The notes below the pieces were generated by a model. That model searched no databases. It saw nothing but the letters and a program-made list of their open reading frames with translations, and had not been told where the DNA came from. A program made the translations under genes and the position numbers. 64,000 nt of DNA from Mesobacillus sp. S13 (lineage in GTDB: Bacteria; Bacillota; Bacilli; Bacillales; Cytobacillaceae), in NCBI RefSeq assembly GCF_020422885.1, contig NZ_CP084622.1, positions 3,925,001 through 3,989,000 of the forward strand, given 5' to 3'. Shown here one piece after another: positions 9,080 to 17,271 of the stretch. Numbering within the stretch: the first letter of the stretch is position 1; each line of letters starts with the position of its first letter.

Positions 9080-9595
9080 ATGTTCGCTAAATGGTTAAGA
9101 GAAAACAATATTGCTGCTGGCCTGTTGACTGTGATTAGGGTATGGCTCGGATATAACTGGATGACTGCCGGTTGGGGAAAATTGACTGGTGAAGGATTTG
9201 ACGCTTCTGGATATTTGAAAAACGCTGTTGCGAACCCGGTAAAAGGTCCAGACGGAAACATGGTTTATGGATGGTATGTTAACTTCTTAGAAAGCTTTGC
9301 CATCCCGAATGTCGATCTTTTCAACTTCATCGTTCCGCTTGGAGAATTCCTGATTGGACTTGGACTTATCCTTGGATGCTTGACAACTGCTGCCATGTTC
9401 TTCGGACTAGTGATGAACTTCAGTTTCTTCCTTGCCGGAACAGTTTCTCATAACCCAACAGACATCTTCTTTGGCTTCATCATCCTGTTCTCTGGCTTCA
9501 ATGCTGCCAAATACGGCTTGGACCTCTGGGTGGTTCCTTTCATCCGCAAGACTGTATTCAAAAGAGAAGCTGAAACTGCCCATAAAGCAGTTTAA
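9080..9595 (+). CDS. DoxX family membrane protein (copy 1)
   Basis: A 171-residue membrane protein with four predicted transmembrane segments (about residues 10-28, 72-95, 98-125 and 130-150). It contains the DoxX-type pattern RVWLGYNWMTAGWGKLTGEGFDAS split by a loop, and GEFLIGLGLILGCLT. DoxX relatives occur in sulfur- or redox-linked membrane complexes, and B. subtilis has CatD of this family; the role here is not known. ATG at 9080 follows AAGGGAAGCGA. It is closely related to the gene at 9923, including its upstream sequence, so the two arose by tandem duplication. It ends at a strong hairpin, so it is probably transcribed alone. Confidence 0.86.
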   Translation: MFAKWLRENNIAAGLLTVIRVWLGYNWMTAGWGKLTGEGFDASGYLKNAVANPVKGPDGNMVYGWYVNFLESFAIPNVDLFNFIVPLGEFLIGLGLILGCLTTAAMFFGLVMNFSFFLAGTVSHNPTDIFFGFIILFSGFNAAKYGLDLWVVPFIRKTVFKREAETAHKAV

Positions 9596-9611
9596 CTGAA
9601 ATCTTATACCG

Positions 9612-9635
9612 AGAGCCAGGCAAATGCCTGGCTCT
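9612..9635 (+). terminator. Terminator of DoxX copy 1
   Basis: An 11-bp inverted repeat AGAGCCAGGCA / TGCCTGGCTCT with a very short centre, followed by TGTTCTATT. Confidence 0.8.
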
Positions 9636-9826
9636 TGTTCTATTACCCCCTATTCCCGTCCCCTCTTCATGCATTCCCAAATACCTATCTTCTAAGGATA
9701 GCTCTGATTTTTCTTTCCGCTGACGCTTTTTACCTCCTCTTTCATCGCAATCTCCTCCCCCATGAGTTTCCAGGGTTAATACCTCTGCAAAGTGTTCAAA
9801 ATCCTGACAATATGTTTTTTCCATTT

Positions 9827-9842
9827 TGTGAACAAAGACACC
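9827..9842. promoter_or_regulatory. Degenerate half of the FNR/Rex-like site upstream of DoxX copy 2
   Basis: TGTGAACAAAGACACC keeps the left half TGTGAACA of the palindrome at 8984 but has lost the right half. It sits 81 bp upstream of the DoxX start at 9923; the copy-1 site lies 81 bp upstream of its own start. Confidence 0.3.
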
Positions 9843-9922
9843 CAGCTCGCATTTTAAAATAGCAGATTAATATATTGTAGTGTAATCAAATAATACTTCA
9901 TTCTCGAAGGGAAGCGATTGAT

Positions 9923-10426
9923 ATGTTTGCTGATTGGTTAAGAGGTAACAAGTATGCTGCTGGCCTGTTGACTGTTTTAAGATTATGGCTGGGTTACAAC
10001 TGGATGGTTGCCGGATGGCATAAAATGACCGGGGAAGGATTTGACGCAACTGGATATCTGAAAAACGCTGTAGCGAATCCTGTTAAAGGTCCTGATGGCA
10101 ATATGGTTTATGGCTGGTATGTCTCGTTTTTGGAAAACTTCGCTCTGCCAAACATTGAGCTTTTCAACTTTATCGTCCCGGTCGGTGAATTCCTCGTCGG
10201 TCTGGGCCTGATCCTTGGCTGCCTGACAACTGCTGCAATGTTCTTCGGCTTAGTCATGAACTTCAGCTTCTTTCTCGCCGGAACCGTCTCCCATAACCCA
10301 ACAGATATCTTCTTCGGATTCATCATCCTCTTCGCTGGCTTTAACGCAGGAAAATATGGATTGGACTATTGGGTGATTCCATATATCCGAAAAACCATTT
10401 TCAAACAGAAAGCTAGCATAAAATGA
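9923..10426 (+). CDS. DoxX family membrane protein (copy 2)
   Basis: A 167-residue four-TM protein very similar to the preceding gene over its whole length; most differences are conservative and lie near the ends. The two share the promoter-proximal block TATATTGTA(A)GTGTAATCA and the ribosome-binding block GAAGGGAAGCGATT directly before ATG at 9923. This shows that the duplication included regulatory DNA. The function is unknown beyond the DoxX assignment. It is flanked by strong terminators on both sides, so the two copies can be expressed independently. Confidence 0.86.
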   Translation: MFADWLRGNKYAAGLLTVLRLWLGYNWMVAGWHKMTGEGFDATGYLKNAVANPVKGPDGNMVYGWYVSFLENFALPNIELFNFIVPVGEFLVGLGLILGCLTTAAMFFGLVMNFSFFLAGTVSHNPTDIFFGFIILFAGFNAGKYGLDYWVIPYIRKTIFKQKASIK

Positions 10427-10428
10427 AT

Positions 10429-10460
10429 GAAAGCCTCCTGAGTTTTTGCAGGAGGCTTTC
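10429..10460 (+). terminator. Terminator of DoxX copy 2
   Basis: A 12-bp perfect stem GAAAGCCTCCTG / CAGGAGGCTTTC with an eight-base loop, two bases past the stop codon. Confidence 0.85.
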
Positions 10461-10527
10461 AAAATTTATCGGTGGAAAACGATCTTGACTAAAATTGGAC
10501 TTCAATGAATGAAGAGAAACAATAAAT

Positions 10528-10556
10528 AAAAGGCCTGGTCACTGACGAGGCCTTTT
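10528..10556 (-). terminator. Terminator of the cupin gene
   Basis: A nine-bp stem AAAAGGCCT / AGGCCTTTT with an 11-base loop, directly downstream of the minus-strand cupin gene and flanked by a T-tract in that direction. Confidence 0.75.
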
Positions 10557-10563
10557 CATCTGT

Positions 10564-10923
10564 TTATATTGTCTCAAGATCGGATACCGTTCTTTCATTC
10601 AATTCGTCACCAGTATTCACAGTTGATTTCGGTTCAAAAAAGATAACATGCGCTTCTTCTTCAGCAATAGGGAGATGCTCCACTCCTTTAGGAACAATCA
10701 TGAATTCCCCTTCGTTCAGGTGAACATCTTGATCCCTGAACTTAAGCAGCAGCTTCCCTTTCATGACAAGGAACATCTCATCCTCATGTTCATGCTTATG
10801 CCAAACAAACTCACCCTTCAGCTTGGCGAACTTTACATGCATATCATTTATTTCCCCGGCGATTTTCGGACTCCAATGATCATTAAAAAGTGAGAACTTT
10901 TCATTTATATTTACTTTTTCCAT
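10564..10923 (-). CDS. Single-domain cupin protein
   Basis: A 119-residue cytoplasmic protein with one small beta-barrel. Cupin motif 1 is WHKHEHEDEMFLVMKGKLLLKF (His, His and Glu metal ligands, about residues 37-58). Motif 2 is GEFMIVPKGVEHLPIAEEEAHVIFFEP, carrying the third histidine. Such proteins bind a metal and often act on small organic acids or sugars, or serve as storage folds; no substrate is indicated. ATG at 10923 follows AGTTGGC with a GGGGGA tract just upstream. The next gene (10938) ends 15 bp upstream, so the two may be cotranscribed. Confidence 0.85.
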   Translation of the reverse strand: MEKVNINEKFSLFNDHWSPKIAGEINDMHVKFAKLKGEFVWHKHEHEDEMFLVMKGKLLLKFRDQDVHLNEGEFMIVPKGVEHLPIAEEEAHVIFFEPKSTVNTGDELNERTVSDLETI

Positions 10924-10937
10924 TTTGCCAACTCCCC

Positions 10938-11306
10938 CTATTGTCGGTAAGGAAACTCTGTATGAATCTCCCAGTACTTAGTGATTGCATTTCCCGTTGT
11001 TAAAATAAACCCAATCTGCACTTTTTCCGTTTCATTTTCAAAGGTTAAGATTCCGTGCGGTAAGTAATCATATGTAAATCCATTATCATACTTAAAAGTT
11101 CTTGGGCTTTCATTAATGGCTGAGATGATTTTGGCAATCTCGCGAGGGTCATTTATTACCTGGATGGTTGTGCCTTCCATCCCGCTGATTGTCAATTTGT
11201 CATATTCACCCGATAGGATTTTATGTTGATTAATCCAATATGCTGTTAAAAGGACGACACTCACTAGAATCAAAAATACTGTTATAAGCCTTTTTATTTT
11301 AGCCAT
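10938..11306 (-). CDS. Hypothetical single-pass membrane or exported protein
   Basis: I do not recognise the family. It is a 122-residue protein with an N-terminal hydrophobic segment (about residues 5-24, basic residues before it), then a soluble region with GTTIQVINDPREIAKIISAINES, which looks like the short alpha/beta modules of small Bacillus surface or lipid-facing proteins. No lipobox cysteine is present. I chose ATG at 11306 because GGAGGGGGAGG lies just upstream; an earlier in-frame ATG exists at 11357. It lies immediately upstream of the cupin gene in the same direction. Confidence 0.6.
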   Translation of the reverse strand: MAKIKRLITVFLILVSVVLLTAYWINQHKILSGEYDKLTISGMEGTTIQVINDPREIAKIISAINESPRTFKYDNGFTYDYLPHGILTFENETEKVQIGFILTTGNAITKYWEIHTEFPYRQ

Positions 11307-11387
11307 GCCTCCCCCTCCCATTTTCATTTTACCATTTGAGAAGGTAAAAAAGACCAATCACGAATGGATTGGCCTTATATTCCTTTT

Positions 11388-12647
11388 TTACATGACCAAG
11401 AGCTTAAAGATCGTCAAACCGATTCCAATCAGGAAGCCGCAGACGGCGCCGTTTACCCTGATCCATTGCAGATCTTTTCCTACATTGTTTTCCATCATAT
11501 CAATCAGTGTTTCGGTATCCAGCTTATCGAGATTTTCCCTGACAAGCTTTCCAATCTTGGAATGATTTCTTTCAATCAGACCGGCGATCTTTGCATGGAG
11601 CCAGCTTTCGATTGCTGTTACCTTTTTATCGTCTGCTTTGATTTCTTCAATGAATTTTTTCACCACTGGAGTAACCGTATCATCCACAAAGCTGTCTTTT
11701 TCGATGAAAGCAATTCCACGATCCTTCGCCTTAACCAGTACATCTTTTATTTGTCGAGTTAAATCCATCTCTTCGACCATCTTGTTTTTCCACGTCTGGA
11801 TTTCCGACATCAGAGCTTCACGCTCATTGAGATTCCCCAGTTCTTTGCGGATCTTATCCAGGATCATATGGCGGTAGCGATTTTCATCCTGCTGCAGGTT
11901 TTTCATTCTTTTTAAAATGAATGATTGCAAAATATTGCCGACCTTTTCCTCAGTGATCATATTGCTGAACGATTGAATCGCGAACTTTAATAGTCCGTCA
12001 GCTTCGGTCGTATCAATTGCCTGTTTTCCGAGCTTGCCAAGAACCATTTTCGCTTCAGGCTGCGACGCCCATTTTTCCGTTTCTTGCAGGACATAGTCAA
12101 ATGCAGCTGAATCATATTCTTTTGCAAGTATATGGCTGGATGCTTTTTGTAAAAACTCGGAAGAATCCGCTGAAAGCAGGAACCCTTTGATTTCCTGTTC
12201 AATTGCCGGCGCAAATCGTTCAACATCTATTTTCTTTACGACATCAAGACTGAATGCCTGGATGCTGTTTTTCACAGATTCTGAATGAAGCTCTTTTTCG
12301 ACCGTTTCGAAAATTTTGTCTAGAATATGAATCTGCTTGAACTTTTCCATGATGCTCTCTTTCGTGAGCCAATCATTTTCAAGCATGTTGATTAATGCGC
12401 GCGTTACTTTATCACGGTTTTTCGGCAAAAGCGCGGTGTGGGGAATCGGGATTCCCATCGGGTGCCTGAAGAGCGCCGTTACGGCAAACCAGTCAGCCAA
12501 ACCGCCGACAAGACCGGCTTCAAACCCGCCCATCAGCAATTTTCCAATCAATGAATCCTGAAACGGAATCATCGCGAGGAACCCCACACCCATAATCGCC
12601 AGCGAAATTGCCGCTAGATGTCTAGATCTCTTATCACTTTTTTCCAT
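11388..12647 (-). CDS. DUF445 family membrane-anchored protein
   Basis: A 419-residue protein with hydrophobic segments at the N-terminus (LAAISLAIMGVGFLAMIP and a glycine-rich GGFEAGLVGGLADWFAVTALF, the characteristic DUF445 N-terminal motif) and at the very C-terminus (VCGFLIGIGLTIFKLLVM). A long charged, helical middle lies between. The family resembles YheB-type membrane proteins; molecular function is unknown. ATG at 12647 follows AGAGGGAGAT; longer in-frame starts lack a ribosome site. It is a single gene, between the small hypothetical gene and the met operon terminator. Confidence 0.85.
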   Translation of the reverse strand: MEKSDKRSRHLAAISLAIMGVGFLAMIPFQDSLIGKLLMGGFEAGLVGGLADWFAVTALFRHPMGIPIPHTALLPKNRDKVTRALINMLENDWLTKESIMEKFKQIHILDKIFETVEKELHSESVKNSIQAFSLDVVKKIDVERFAPAIEQEIKGFLLSADSSEFLQKASSHILAKEYDSAAFDYVLQETEKWASQPEAKMVLGKLGKQAIDTTEADGLLKFAIQSFSNMITEEKVGNILQSFILKRMKNLQQDENRYRHMILDKIRKELGNLNEREALMSEIQTWKNKMVEEMDLTRQIKDVLVKAKDRGIAFIEKDSFVDDTVTPVVKKFIEEIKADDKKVTAIESWLHAKIAGLIERNHSKIGKLVRENLDKLDTETLIDMMENNVGKDLQWIRVNGAVCGFLIGIGLTIFKLLVM

Positions 12648-12808
12648 ATATCTCCCTCTGTTACTGTTAGAATGATGTGTAAAAGGCTGACAGCATCTTT
12701 TGAATGCTTGTTTCCCTTTTGTCATGTAAAAAAACAAAAGAGCTTCCTAAAATAGAGTCTCTTCAATATTTTAACCAATTTATAGGGGAGAAAGCTATTA
12801 AAAAGGAA

Positions 12809-12838
12809 AAGTCCCGGGAGTCGTTGCTCTCGGGACTT
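12809..12838 (-). terminator. Terminator of the metNPQ operon
   Basis: A 12-bp stem AAGTCCCGGGAG / CTCTCGGGACTT (one mismatch) with a six-base loop, 16 bp beyond the metQ stop. The minus-strand transcript runs into TTTTCCTTTTT. Confidence 0.85.
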
Positions 12839-12853
12839 CATATTATATCTCTC

Positions 12854-13681
12854 CTATTTCATCCACTCCGGCTTACCAAAGCCTTTGAATTCTTCATCGA
12901 TGATTTCCTCAAACTCAGGTGATTCTACGACTTCTTTGATGTCCTTTGCAAATTGGGCATCCTTGTCTTTTGTATTGATGACAACACGGTTGCGGTATTG
13001 GTCTGGCATGTTTTCAAGCTGAAGTGCGTCAAGCAGGTCCATTTTTGCTGCCAGGGCGAAATTGCCTGGTACAGCTGAAAGATCGACGCTTTCGACTGCT
13101 CTAGGAAGCTGTGCGGCTTCAATTGGCTTGAACTGCAGGTTTTTCACATTGTCTTTTACATCTTTTTCAGATACTGTCAGTGGGTCTGCATTCGGGTCTA
13201 GCTTGATTAATCCCGCATTTTCTAGGATCAAGAAAGCGCGTGCTGCATTTGTTGGGTCATTTGGAATCGCGATGGCAGCACTCTCTGCGATTTCATCCAG
13301 TGAATTGAATTCATTGGAGTAGATTCCCATTGGCGCAGTTGGCACGACTATGACTTCTGATAGTTCAAGCTTGTGTTCTTTTGCGAAGTTCTCCATATAG
13401 ACCTTGTGCTGGAACAAGTTAGCGTCCAGATCGCCTTTTGACAAAGCCAGGTTTGGCTGGATGTAATCACTGAATTCGACCACTTTCACTTCATAGCCCT
13501 TTTTCTCAAGAAGCGGCTTGATAGCTTTTGAGACCATGTCACTGTATGGACCGGATGTCGCACCGAATGTCACTTTTTTTGCGTCTGCCTTCGCATCGCC
13601 GCTGGAAGCCGAGTCGCTGCCGCATGCAGCAAGCAGCCCGATTGATAATAACAACACTACTGAAAAGAATAATTTTTTCAT
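12854..13681 (-). CDS. metQ: Methionine ABC transporter substrate-binding lipoprotein
   Basis: A 275-residue NlpA/MetQ lipoprotein that captures methionine outside the membrane for the MetNP transporter. The signal peptide ends in lipobox LLAACGS with the lipidated cysteine near residue 20. The mature part shows the family core VTFGATSGPYSDMV, LDANLFQHKVYMENFAKEH and IAIPNDPTNAARAFLILENAGLIKL. It is the last gene of a three-gene operon under a SAM-I riboswitch, 21 bp after the permease. ATG at 13681 follows AGGGGG. Assignment is firm; specificity for D- or L-methionine is not determined. Confidence 0.95.
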   Translation of the reverse strand: MKKLFFSVVLLLSIGLLAACGSDSASSGDAKADAKKVTFGATSGPYSDMVSKAIKPLLEKKGYEVKVVEFSDYIQPNLALSKGDLDANLFQHKVYMENFAKEHKLELSEVIVVPTAPMGIYSNEFNSLDEIAESAAIAIPNDPTNAARAFLILENAGLIKLDPNADPLTVSEKDVKDNVKNLQFKPIEAAQLPRAVESVDLSAVPGNFALAAKMDLLDALQLENMPDQYRNRVVINTKDKDAQFAKDIKEVVESPEFEEIIDEEFKGFGKPEWMK

Positions 13682-13702
13682 CTTAAAAGAACCCCCTAAT
13701 AT

Positions 13703-14371
13703 TTATCTTTTGTCTACTACTCTTGCAATCCTATCCCCGCCAAACTGGATTAGCTGGACGAGGCAGATAAGGATGATGACTGTTGTGATCATGATCGTAT
13801 TGTCGTAACGGTAATAGCCGAAGCGAATCGCCAGGTCACCCACTCCGCCTCCACCGACAATTCCCGCCATTGCCGAATAAGCAACAAGGCTGATGATCGT
13901 GATGGTCACACCCTGGACGATGCCAGGCTTTGCTTCGGGAATCAAGACATCTTTGATGATCATCCATGGAGTCGCACCTGTCGCAACCGCAGCTTCAATG
14001 ACTCCTTTATCAATTTCCCGGAAGCTTTGTTCTACGATTCTCGCAAAAAATGGAATCGCGGCGACCGATAACGAAACAGATGCCGCTGTCGGGCCGATTG
14101 TCGTGCCAGCGATCAAATTCGCAAGCGGCAGCAAGGCGATCAATAAGATGATGAACGGAACCGAACGGATCATATTGACGATGAAGCCGGCAATATTTTT
14201 AAAAAGCTGGTTCTCCAGGAACAGACCTTTGTCGGTGACAAACAGCAGCACTCCTGTTGGCAATCCAACAATAATGGCGACAAGGATGGAGATGCCGACC
14301 ATATAAATCGTTTCAAAAAATGCTTTATTCAATTCCGGCAACAGTTCAATCAGGCTATCAAGCAGCATCAT
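13703..14371 (-). CDS. metP: Methionine ABC transporter permease
   Basis: A 222-residue membrane protein with five or six hydrophobic segments, the MetI/MetP inner-membrane subunit. It carries the binding-protein-dependent transport EAA loop IEAAVATGATPWMIIKDVLIPEAKPGI around residues 125-150, which docks on the MetN ATPase. GGGGVGDLAIRFGYYRYD near the C-terminus is also typical of the family. Its start overlaps the end of metN by 14 bases, which implies coupled translation. It is regulated with the operon by the upstream S-box. Confidence 0.95.
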   Translation of the reverse strand: MMLLDSLIELLPELNKAFFETIYMVGISILVAIIVGLPTGVLLFVTDKGLFLENQLFKNIAGFIVNMIRSVPFIILLIALLPLANLIAGTTIGPTAASVSLSVAAIPFFARIVEQSFREIDKGVIEAAVATGATPWMIIKDVLIPEAKPGIVQGVTITIISLVAYSAMAGIVGGGGVGDLAIRFGYYRYDNTIMITTVIILICLVQLIQFGGDRIARVVDKR

Positions 14372-15374
14372 CCATCACCTCCAAGTTTTTCGTCCTTGCC
14401 GCTATGTAGGCAATCGCCCGGTCAATCTCCAGCTGATCTCCCGAAACCTCCATAATGAAAATCCCCAATGGAATATCCTGAATATACTCGATCTTCCCGT
14501 GCAGGATATTGCCGCGAACCTTATACGTCTGGAAAACATCAGATATGACTCCCTGCTCGGCAATCTCACCCTGGAAATAGATTTTGATGAGCTTTCCTTG
14601 CCGTTCCTCCAGCAATCTTTCCGGCAAATCGAATTGAAGGATGGAATTGACGAAGTCTTTTGTGAGCGACTGTTTTGGATTCGCGAAGACTTCATACACA
14701 TCTCCTTCTTCAATGATTTTCCCATCTTGCATGACAGCCATCCTGTCGCAAATCGTCTTGACGACTTCCATCTCATGGGTGATGAGGACGATCGTGATCC
14801 CTAGTTCACTATTAATCTTTTTAAGTAAGGAGAGAATCGATTTTGTAGTGCTTGGATCAAGAGCCGAAGTAGCTTCATCACATAAGAGCACCGAAGGGTT
14901 ATTCGCAAGCGCCCTGGCGATGCCCACCCGCTGCTTCTGCCCGCCTGACAATTGTGCAGGATAGACATCCTTTTTATCCGAAAGTCCGACCATTTCAAGA
15001 AGCTCTGTCACTCTATCATTGATTTTCGCCTTTGGCAGCCCGGCAGCTTTTAACGCGAACGCGATGTTTTCACTGACTGTTTTAGCGCTGACAAGATGGA
15101 AATGCTGAAAGATCATCCCGATTTTCAGGCGAGCTTTTCTCAGTTCACTTTTGCTTAAAGAAGTAAGCTCTACACCGTCAATATGTATCTCACCGGATGT
15201 CGGCTTTTCAAGGAGGTTCAGGCAGCGGATCAAAGAGCTCTTCCCAGCCCCGCTGTATCCGACAATTCCGTAAATCTCACCCTTTTCCACTTTTAATGAA
15301 ACATGGTCAACACCAGTTACCGAGCCTTTCTTCGTTTCATAAACCTTGACCAGGTTTTTCACTTCAATCATCAT
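14358..15374 (-). CDS. metN: Methionine ABC transporter ATP-binding protein
   Basis: A 338-residue ATPase. Walker A GYSGAGKSSL is near residue 40, Q-loop MIFQHFHLV follows, ABC signature LSGGQKQRV is near residue 140 and Walker B VLLCDEATSALD near residue 165. A C-terminal NIL (ACT-like) domain of about 80 residues follows from residue 255; in MetN this domain binds methionine and inhibits transport. I took ATG at 15374, with GGGGG 5 bases upstream; an adjacent ATG at 15371 is equally possible. It is the first gene of metNPQ, directly behind the riboswitch expression platform. Confidence 0.95.
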   Translation of the reverse strand: MMIEVKNLVKVYETKKGSVTGVDHVSLKVEKGEIYGIVGYSGAGKSSLIRCLNLLEKPTSGEIHIDGVELTSLSKSELRKARLKIGMIFQHFHLVSAKTVSENIAFALKAAGLPKAKINDRVTELLEMVGLSDKKDVYPAQLSGGQKQRVGIARALANNPSVLLCDEATSALDPSTTKSILSLLKKINSELGITIVLITHEMEVVKTICDRMAVMQDGKIIEEGDVYEVFANPKQSLTKDFVNSILQFDLPERLLEERQGKLIKIYFQGEIAEQGVISDVFQTYKVRGNILHGKIEYIQDIPLGIFIMEVSGDQLEIDRAIAYIAARTKNLEVMDDAA

Positions 15375-15401
15375 TAGCACCCCCGATTTTTAAAAATAAA
15401 A

Positions 15402-15430
15402 ATGCCTCTTTCATTCATAGAAAGAGGCAT
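15402..15430 (-). terminator. Riboswitch-controlled terminator of the met leader
   Basis: An 11-bp stem ATGCCTCTTTC / GAAAGAGGCAT with a seven-base loop, followed on the minus strand by TTTTTATTTTT. It lies between the S-box aptamer and metN and is the expression platform. Confidence 0.9.
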
Positions 15431-15447
15431 CGTAAACATCTATACGA

Positions 15448-15548
15448 CTTATCTTTCAGAATGAAAACATTCTGTAGGAAGTGGCACCTTTCCATAAAGG
15501 AGGTTGCCGGACGTCATTGGGCCTAATCCCTCAGTCTCTCTTGATAAG
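15448..15548 (-). ncRNA. SAM-I (S-box) riboswitch aptamer
   Basis: On the minus strand the leader shows P1 strands CTTATC and GATAAG at its two ends, the conserved AGAGNNGACTGAGGGA-type region (here CAAGAGAGACTGAGGGAT), GGCCCAATGACGTCCGGCAACC and GGTGCCACTTCCTACAG. These are hallmark S-box elements. SAM binding should favour the downstream terminator at 15402 and switch off metNPQ when methionine is plentiful. Confidence 0.96.
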
Positions 15549-15686
15549 TTTCTTATTAAATTAATTTCGATAATTGAAATATTAAGACTATCTGATTTAT
15601 TTGTCAATAAAGTTTTTTTCGTATTTTTTTCATGATATCGCTTACACCGTTGGCAGAGTAGGAAATTTTTTTTAAAAAAAGTAAAA

Positions 15687-15710
15687 CCCTTGTCTACGAT
15701 AAAACAAGGG
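15687..15710 (-). terminator. Terminator of the chromate-transporter pair
   Basis: A seven-bp stem CCCTTGT / ACAAGGG overlapping the stop codon, followed on the minus strand by TTTTACTTTTTTT. Confidence 0.75.
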
Positions 15711-16224
15711 CTCCGTATACTAGTGCACCTGCGATGACATAGGCGGGGTGTACTTTAAATTTTTCCATCAGCAAAAAACTGATTCCGCCAATCATGATCG
15801 TTTGCGTCAGGCCGACTCCTTCGTACGATGAAAAAAAGAAATCATAGGTCATGACCCCTAATAGCACGGCAATGACAGGGCGGACAACGATCGTCAGCCT
15901 TTTCACACGGGGGGAATCTTTATACTTCATCAACAATCCGAGCAAGCTGATCATTAAGATGAGGGATGGTGCCACTGTGGCGAATACCCCAACGATTGCC
16001 CCAAGGATTCCACCCTCTGCATAGCCGATGTATCCAGCCATCTTGGTTGCAATCGGGCCAGGCAGGGCATTGCCCATCGCTAGCACTTCACTGAATTCGC
16101 TGACTGTCATCCATTCATAACGATCGACAACTTCATTTTCGATGAGCGGAATGGAGGCAGGACCGCCGCCATATCCCAGTATTCCGGGAATGAAAAACGC
16201 TAAAAATATATGGAAATATATCAT
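15694..16224 (-). CDS. chrA: Chromate transporter, short-chain CHR half (second of pair)
   Basis: A 176-residue membrane protein, a single CHR domain with about five TM segments. The family signatures FFIPGILGYGGGPASIPLIENEVV near residue 10 and LAMGNALPGPIATKMAGYIGY near residue 50 are intact. Short-chain ChrA proteins work as two-gene pairs that export chromate or sulfate-like anions by proton coupling. Its ATG overlaps the stop codon of the partner by three bases, so the two are coupled. B. subtilis YwrA/YwrB have the same layout. Actual substrate is not known. Confidence 0.88.
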   Translation of the reverse strand: MIYFHIFLAFFIPGILGYGGGPASIPLIENEVVDRYEWMTVSEFSEVLAMGNALPGPIATKMAGYIGYAEGGILGAIVGVFATVAPSLILMISLLGLLMKYKDSPRVKRLTIVVRPVIAVLLGVMTYDFFFSSYEGVGLTQTIMIGGISFLLMEKFKVHPAYVIAGALVYGALVLS

Positions 16225-16796
16225 TGCTGCTCCCCTCCCGATTGTTTACTTTCTGCTGGAGCAGGATCTTTTTTCAGCAAGGCACCGAGCAGCAACACAA
16301 AAATCAGTATAGCCGGATGCAGATTCAGGAATTGAAGAAGAAGCAGACTGCCAATAAGAGCTATGGCCGTCCATCCCCAACCAAGCTTTGATTTGCCTGA
16401 CTTCTTGATGAAGTCCCATGTCAGGACAGCCAGCATGACGGCAACAACTGGCACAACAGCCTCAGCCATCCCTCTCACCCATGGCTCATCCTTATATGAG
16501 TTCAAGCCGGTCAGGAGGAGGATCATCAAGATAATCGCCGGAATCATTGTGGCAGCCAGGGCATTGATCATCCCCACAAATCCCCCTACACGATAGCCAA
16601 TGTAGCCAGCCATTTTTGTGGCGATCGGTCCCGGAAGCGCATTTCCTAAAGCGAGGATATCGCCGAATTCATCAGAATCCATCCATTTATATTTCTCTAC
16701 CACTTCCTTATGTACAAGCGGAATCGAAGACGGGCCACCGCCATATCCCAGGATTCCGACGCGAAAAAACGCTAAGAATAAATCCCTCTGTTTCAA
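16221..16796 (-). CDS. chrA: Chromate transporter, short-chain CHR half (first of pair)
   Basis: A 191-residue CHR-domain membrane protein, paralogous to the following gene, with FFRVGILGYGGGPSSIPLVHKEVV and LALGNALPGPIATKMAGYIGY in the same order. A charged tail with KKDPAPAES ends it. Together the pair makes the two inverted halves that long ChrA proteins fuse in one chain. ATG at 16796 is preceded by GAAGGTGAAG. A 21-bp tandem array begins about 230 bp upstream. Confidence 0.88.
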   Translation of the reverse strand: MKQRDLFLAFFRVGILGYGGGPSSIPLVHKEVVEKYKWMDSDEFGDILALGNALPGPIATKMAGYIGYRVGGFVGMINALAATMIPAIILMILLLTGLNSYKDEPWVRGMAEAVVPVVAVMLAVLTWDFIKKSGKSKLGWGWTAIALIGSLLLLQFLNLHPAILIFVLLLGALLKKDPAPAESKQSGGEQQ

Positions 16797-17024
16797 AACT
16801 TCACCTTCTCTTCTGTAATTGGTGCCAAAAGCAGTCTCTTTCTATAAATCTTATTTCTTTTATCTTATTATAGACTCCTATAATCGATACTGCATGTCAA
16901 ATTCACGTTAATTTACCGTCGGGGGGCTCATTTTTCGTAATTTTCGCATTGTAAATGGTTCAGATTCACAGGGCAATACAAGATATTGGCAAATTTTTAA
17001 TTTTTCCGACCTCTGTTTAAATTA
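16797..17024. other. Leader and promoter region upstream of the chrA pair
   Basis: Non-coding, AT-rich, with AATAGACTCC and TTATTATAGACTCC-like stretches. A minus-strand -10 is plausible near 16870, but no clear operator was seen. The 21-bp array begins at 17025. Confidence 0.3.
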
Positions 17025-17203
17025 TTTCGTCCACATTCACGATTATTTCGACCACTTTCACACATATTTCGACCACTTCTTGAATTATTTCGACCACATC
17101 CACGACTTTTTCGACCACTTCTTGAATTATTTCGTCCACTTTTACACATATTTCGACCACTTCTTGAATTATTTCGACCACATCCACGACTTTTTCGACC
17201 AAG
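17025..17203. repeat. Tandem array of nine TTTCGACCAC motifs, 21-bp period
   Basis: TTTCGWCCAC starts at 17025, 17046, 17067, 17088, 17109, 17130, 17151, 17172 and 17193, an exact 21-bp spacing. The 11-base segments between fall into three kinds (TTCTTGAATTA, ATCCACGACTT and TTTYACACATA) arranged in a higher-order order. Because 21 is a multiple of three, both strands look open over 60 to 75 codons, but the products are low-complexity and have no start context. The array lies between the MCP gene and the chrA promoter region. Function is unknown. Confidence 0.93.
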
Positions 17204-17236
17204 TAGGCATTCTGCAGTTCCGTTTGTATAATAAAA

Positions 17237-17264
17237 AGTACCACAGTCCTAGGACTGTGGTACT
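17237..17264 (-). terminator. Terminator of the chemoreceptor gene
   Basis: A 13-bp perfect palindromic stem AGTACCACAGTCC / GGACTGTGGTACT, eight bases beyond the stop codon and followed on the minus strand by TTTTTATTATAC. Confidence 0.88.
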
Positions 17265-17271
17265 CAACTAA

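Noticed and set aside
9558..9824. Minus-strand 88-codon frame between the DoxX copies
   Set aside because: It overlaps the end of DoxX copy 1 in antisense and crosses its terminator; no support.
17017..17244. Minus-strand 75-codon frame made of VVEIIQEVV-like repeats (and a plus-strand partner)
   Set aside because: The 21-bp period keeps several frames open. It has no ribosome site and no non-repeat sequence.
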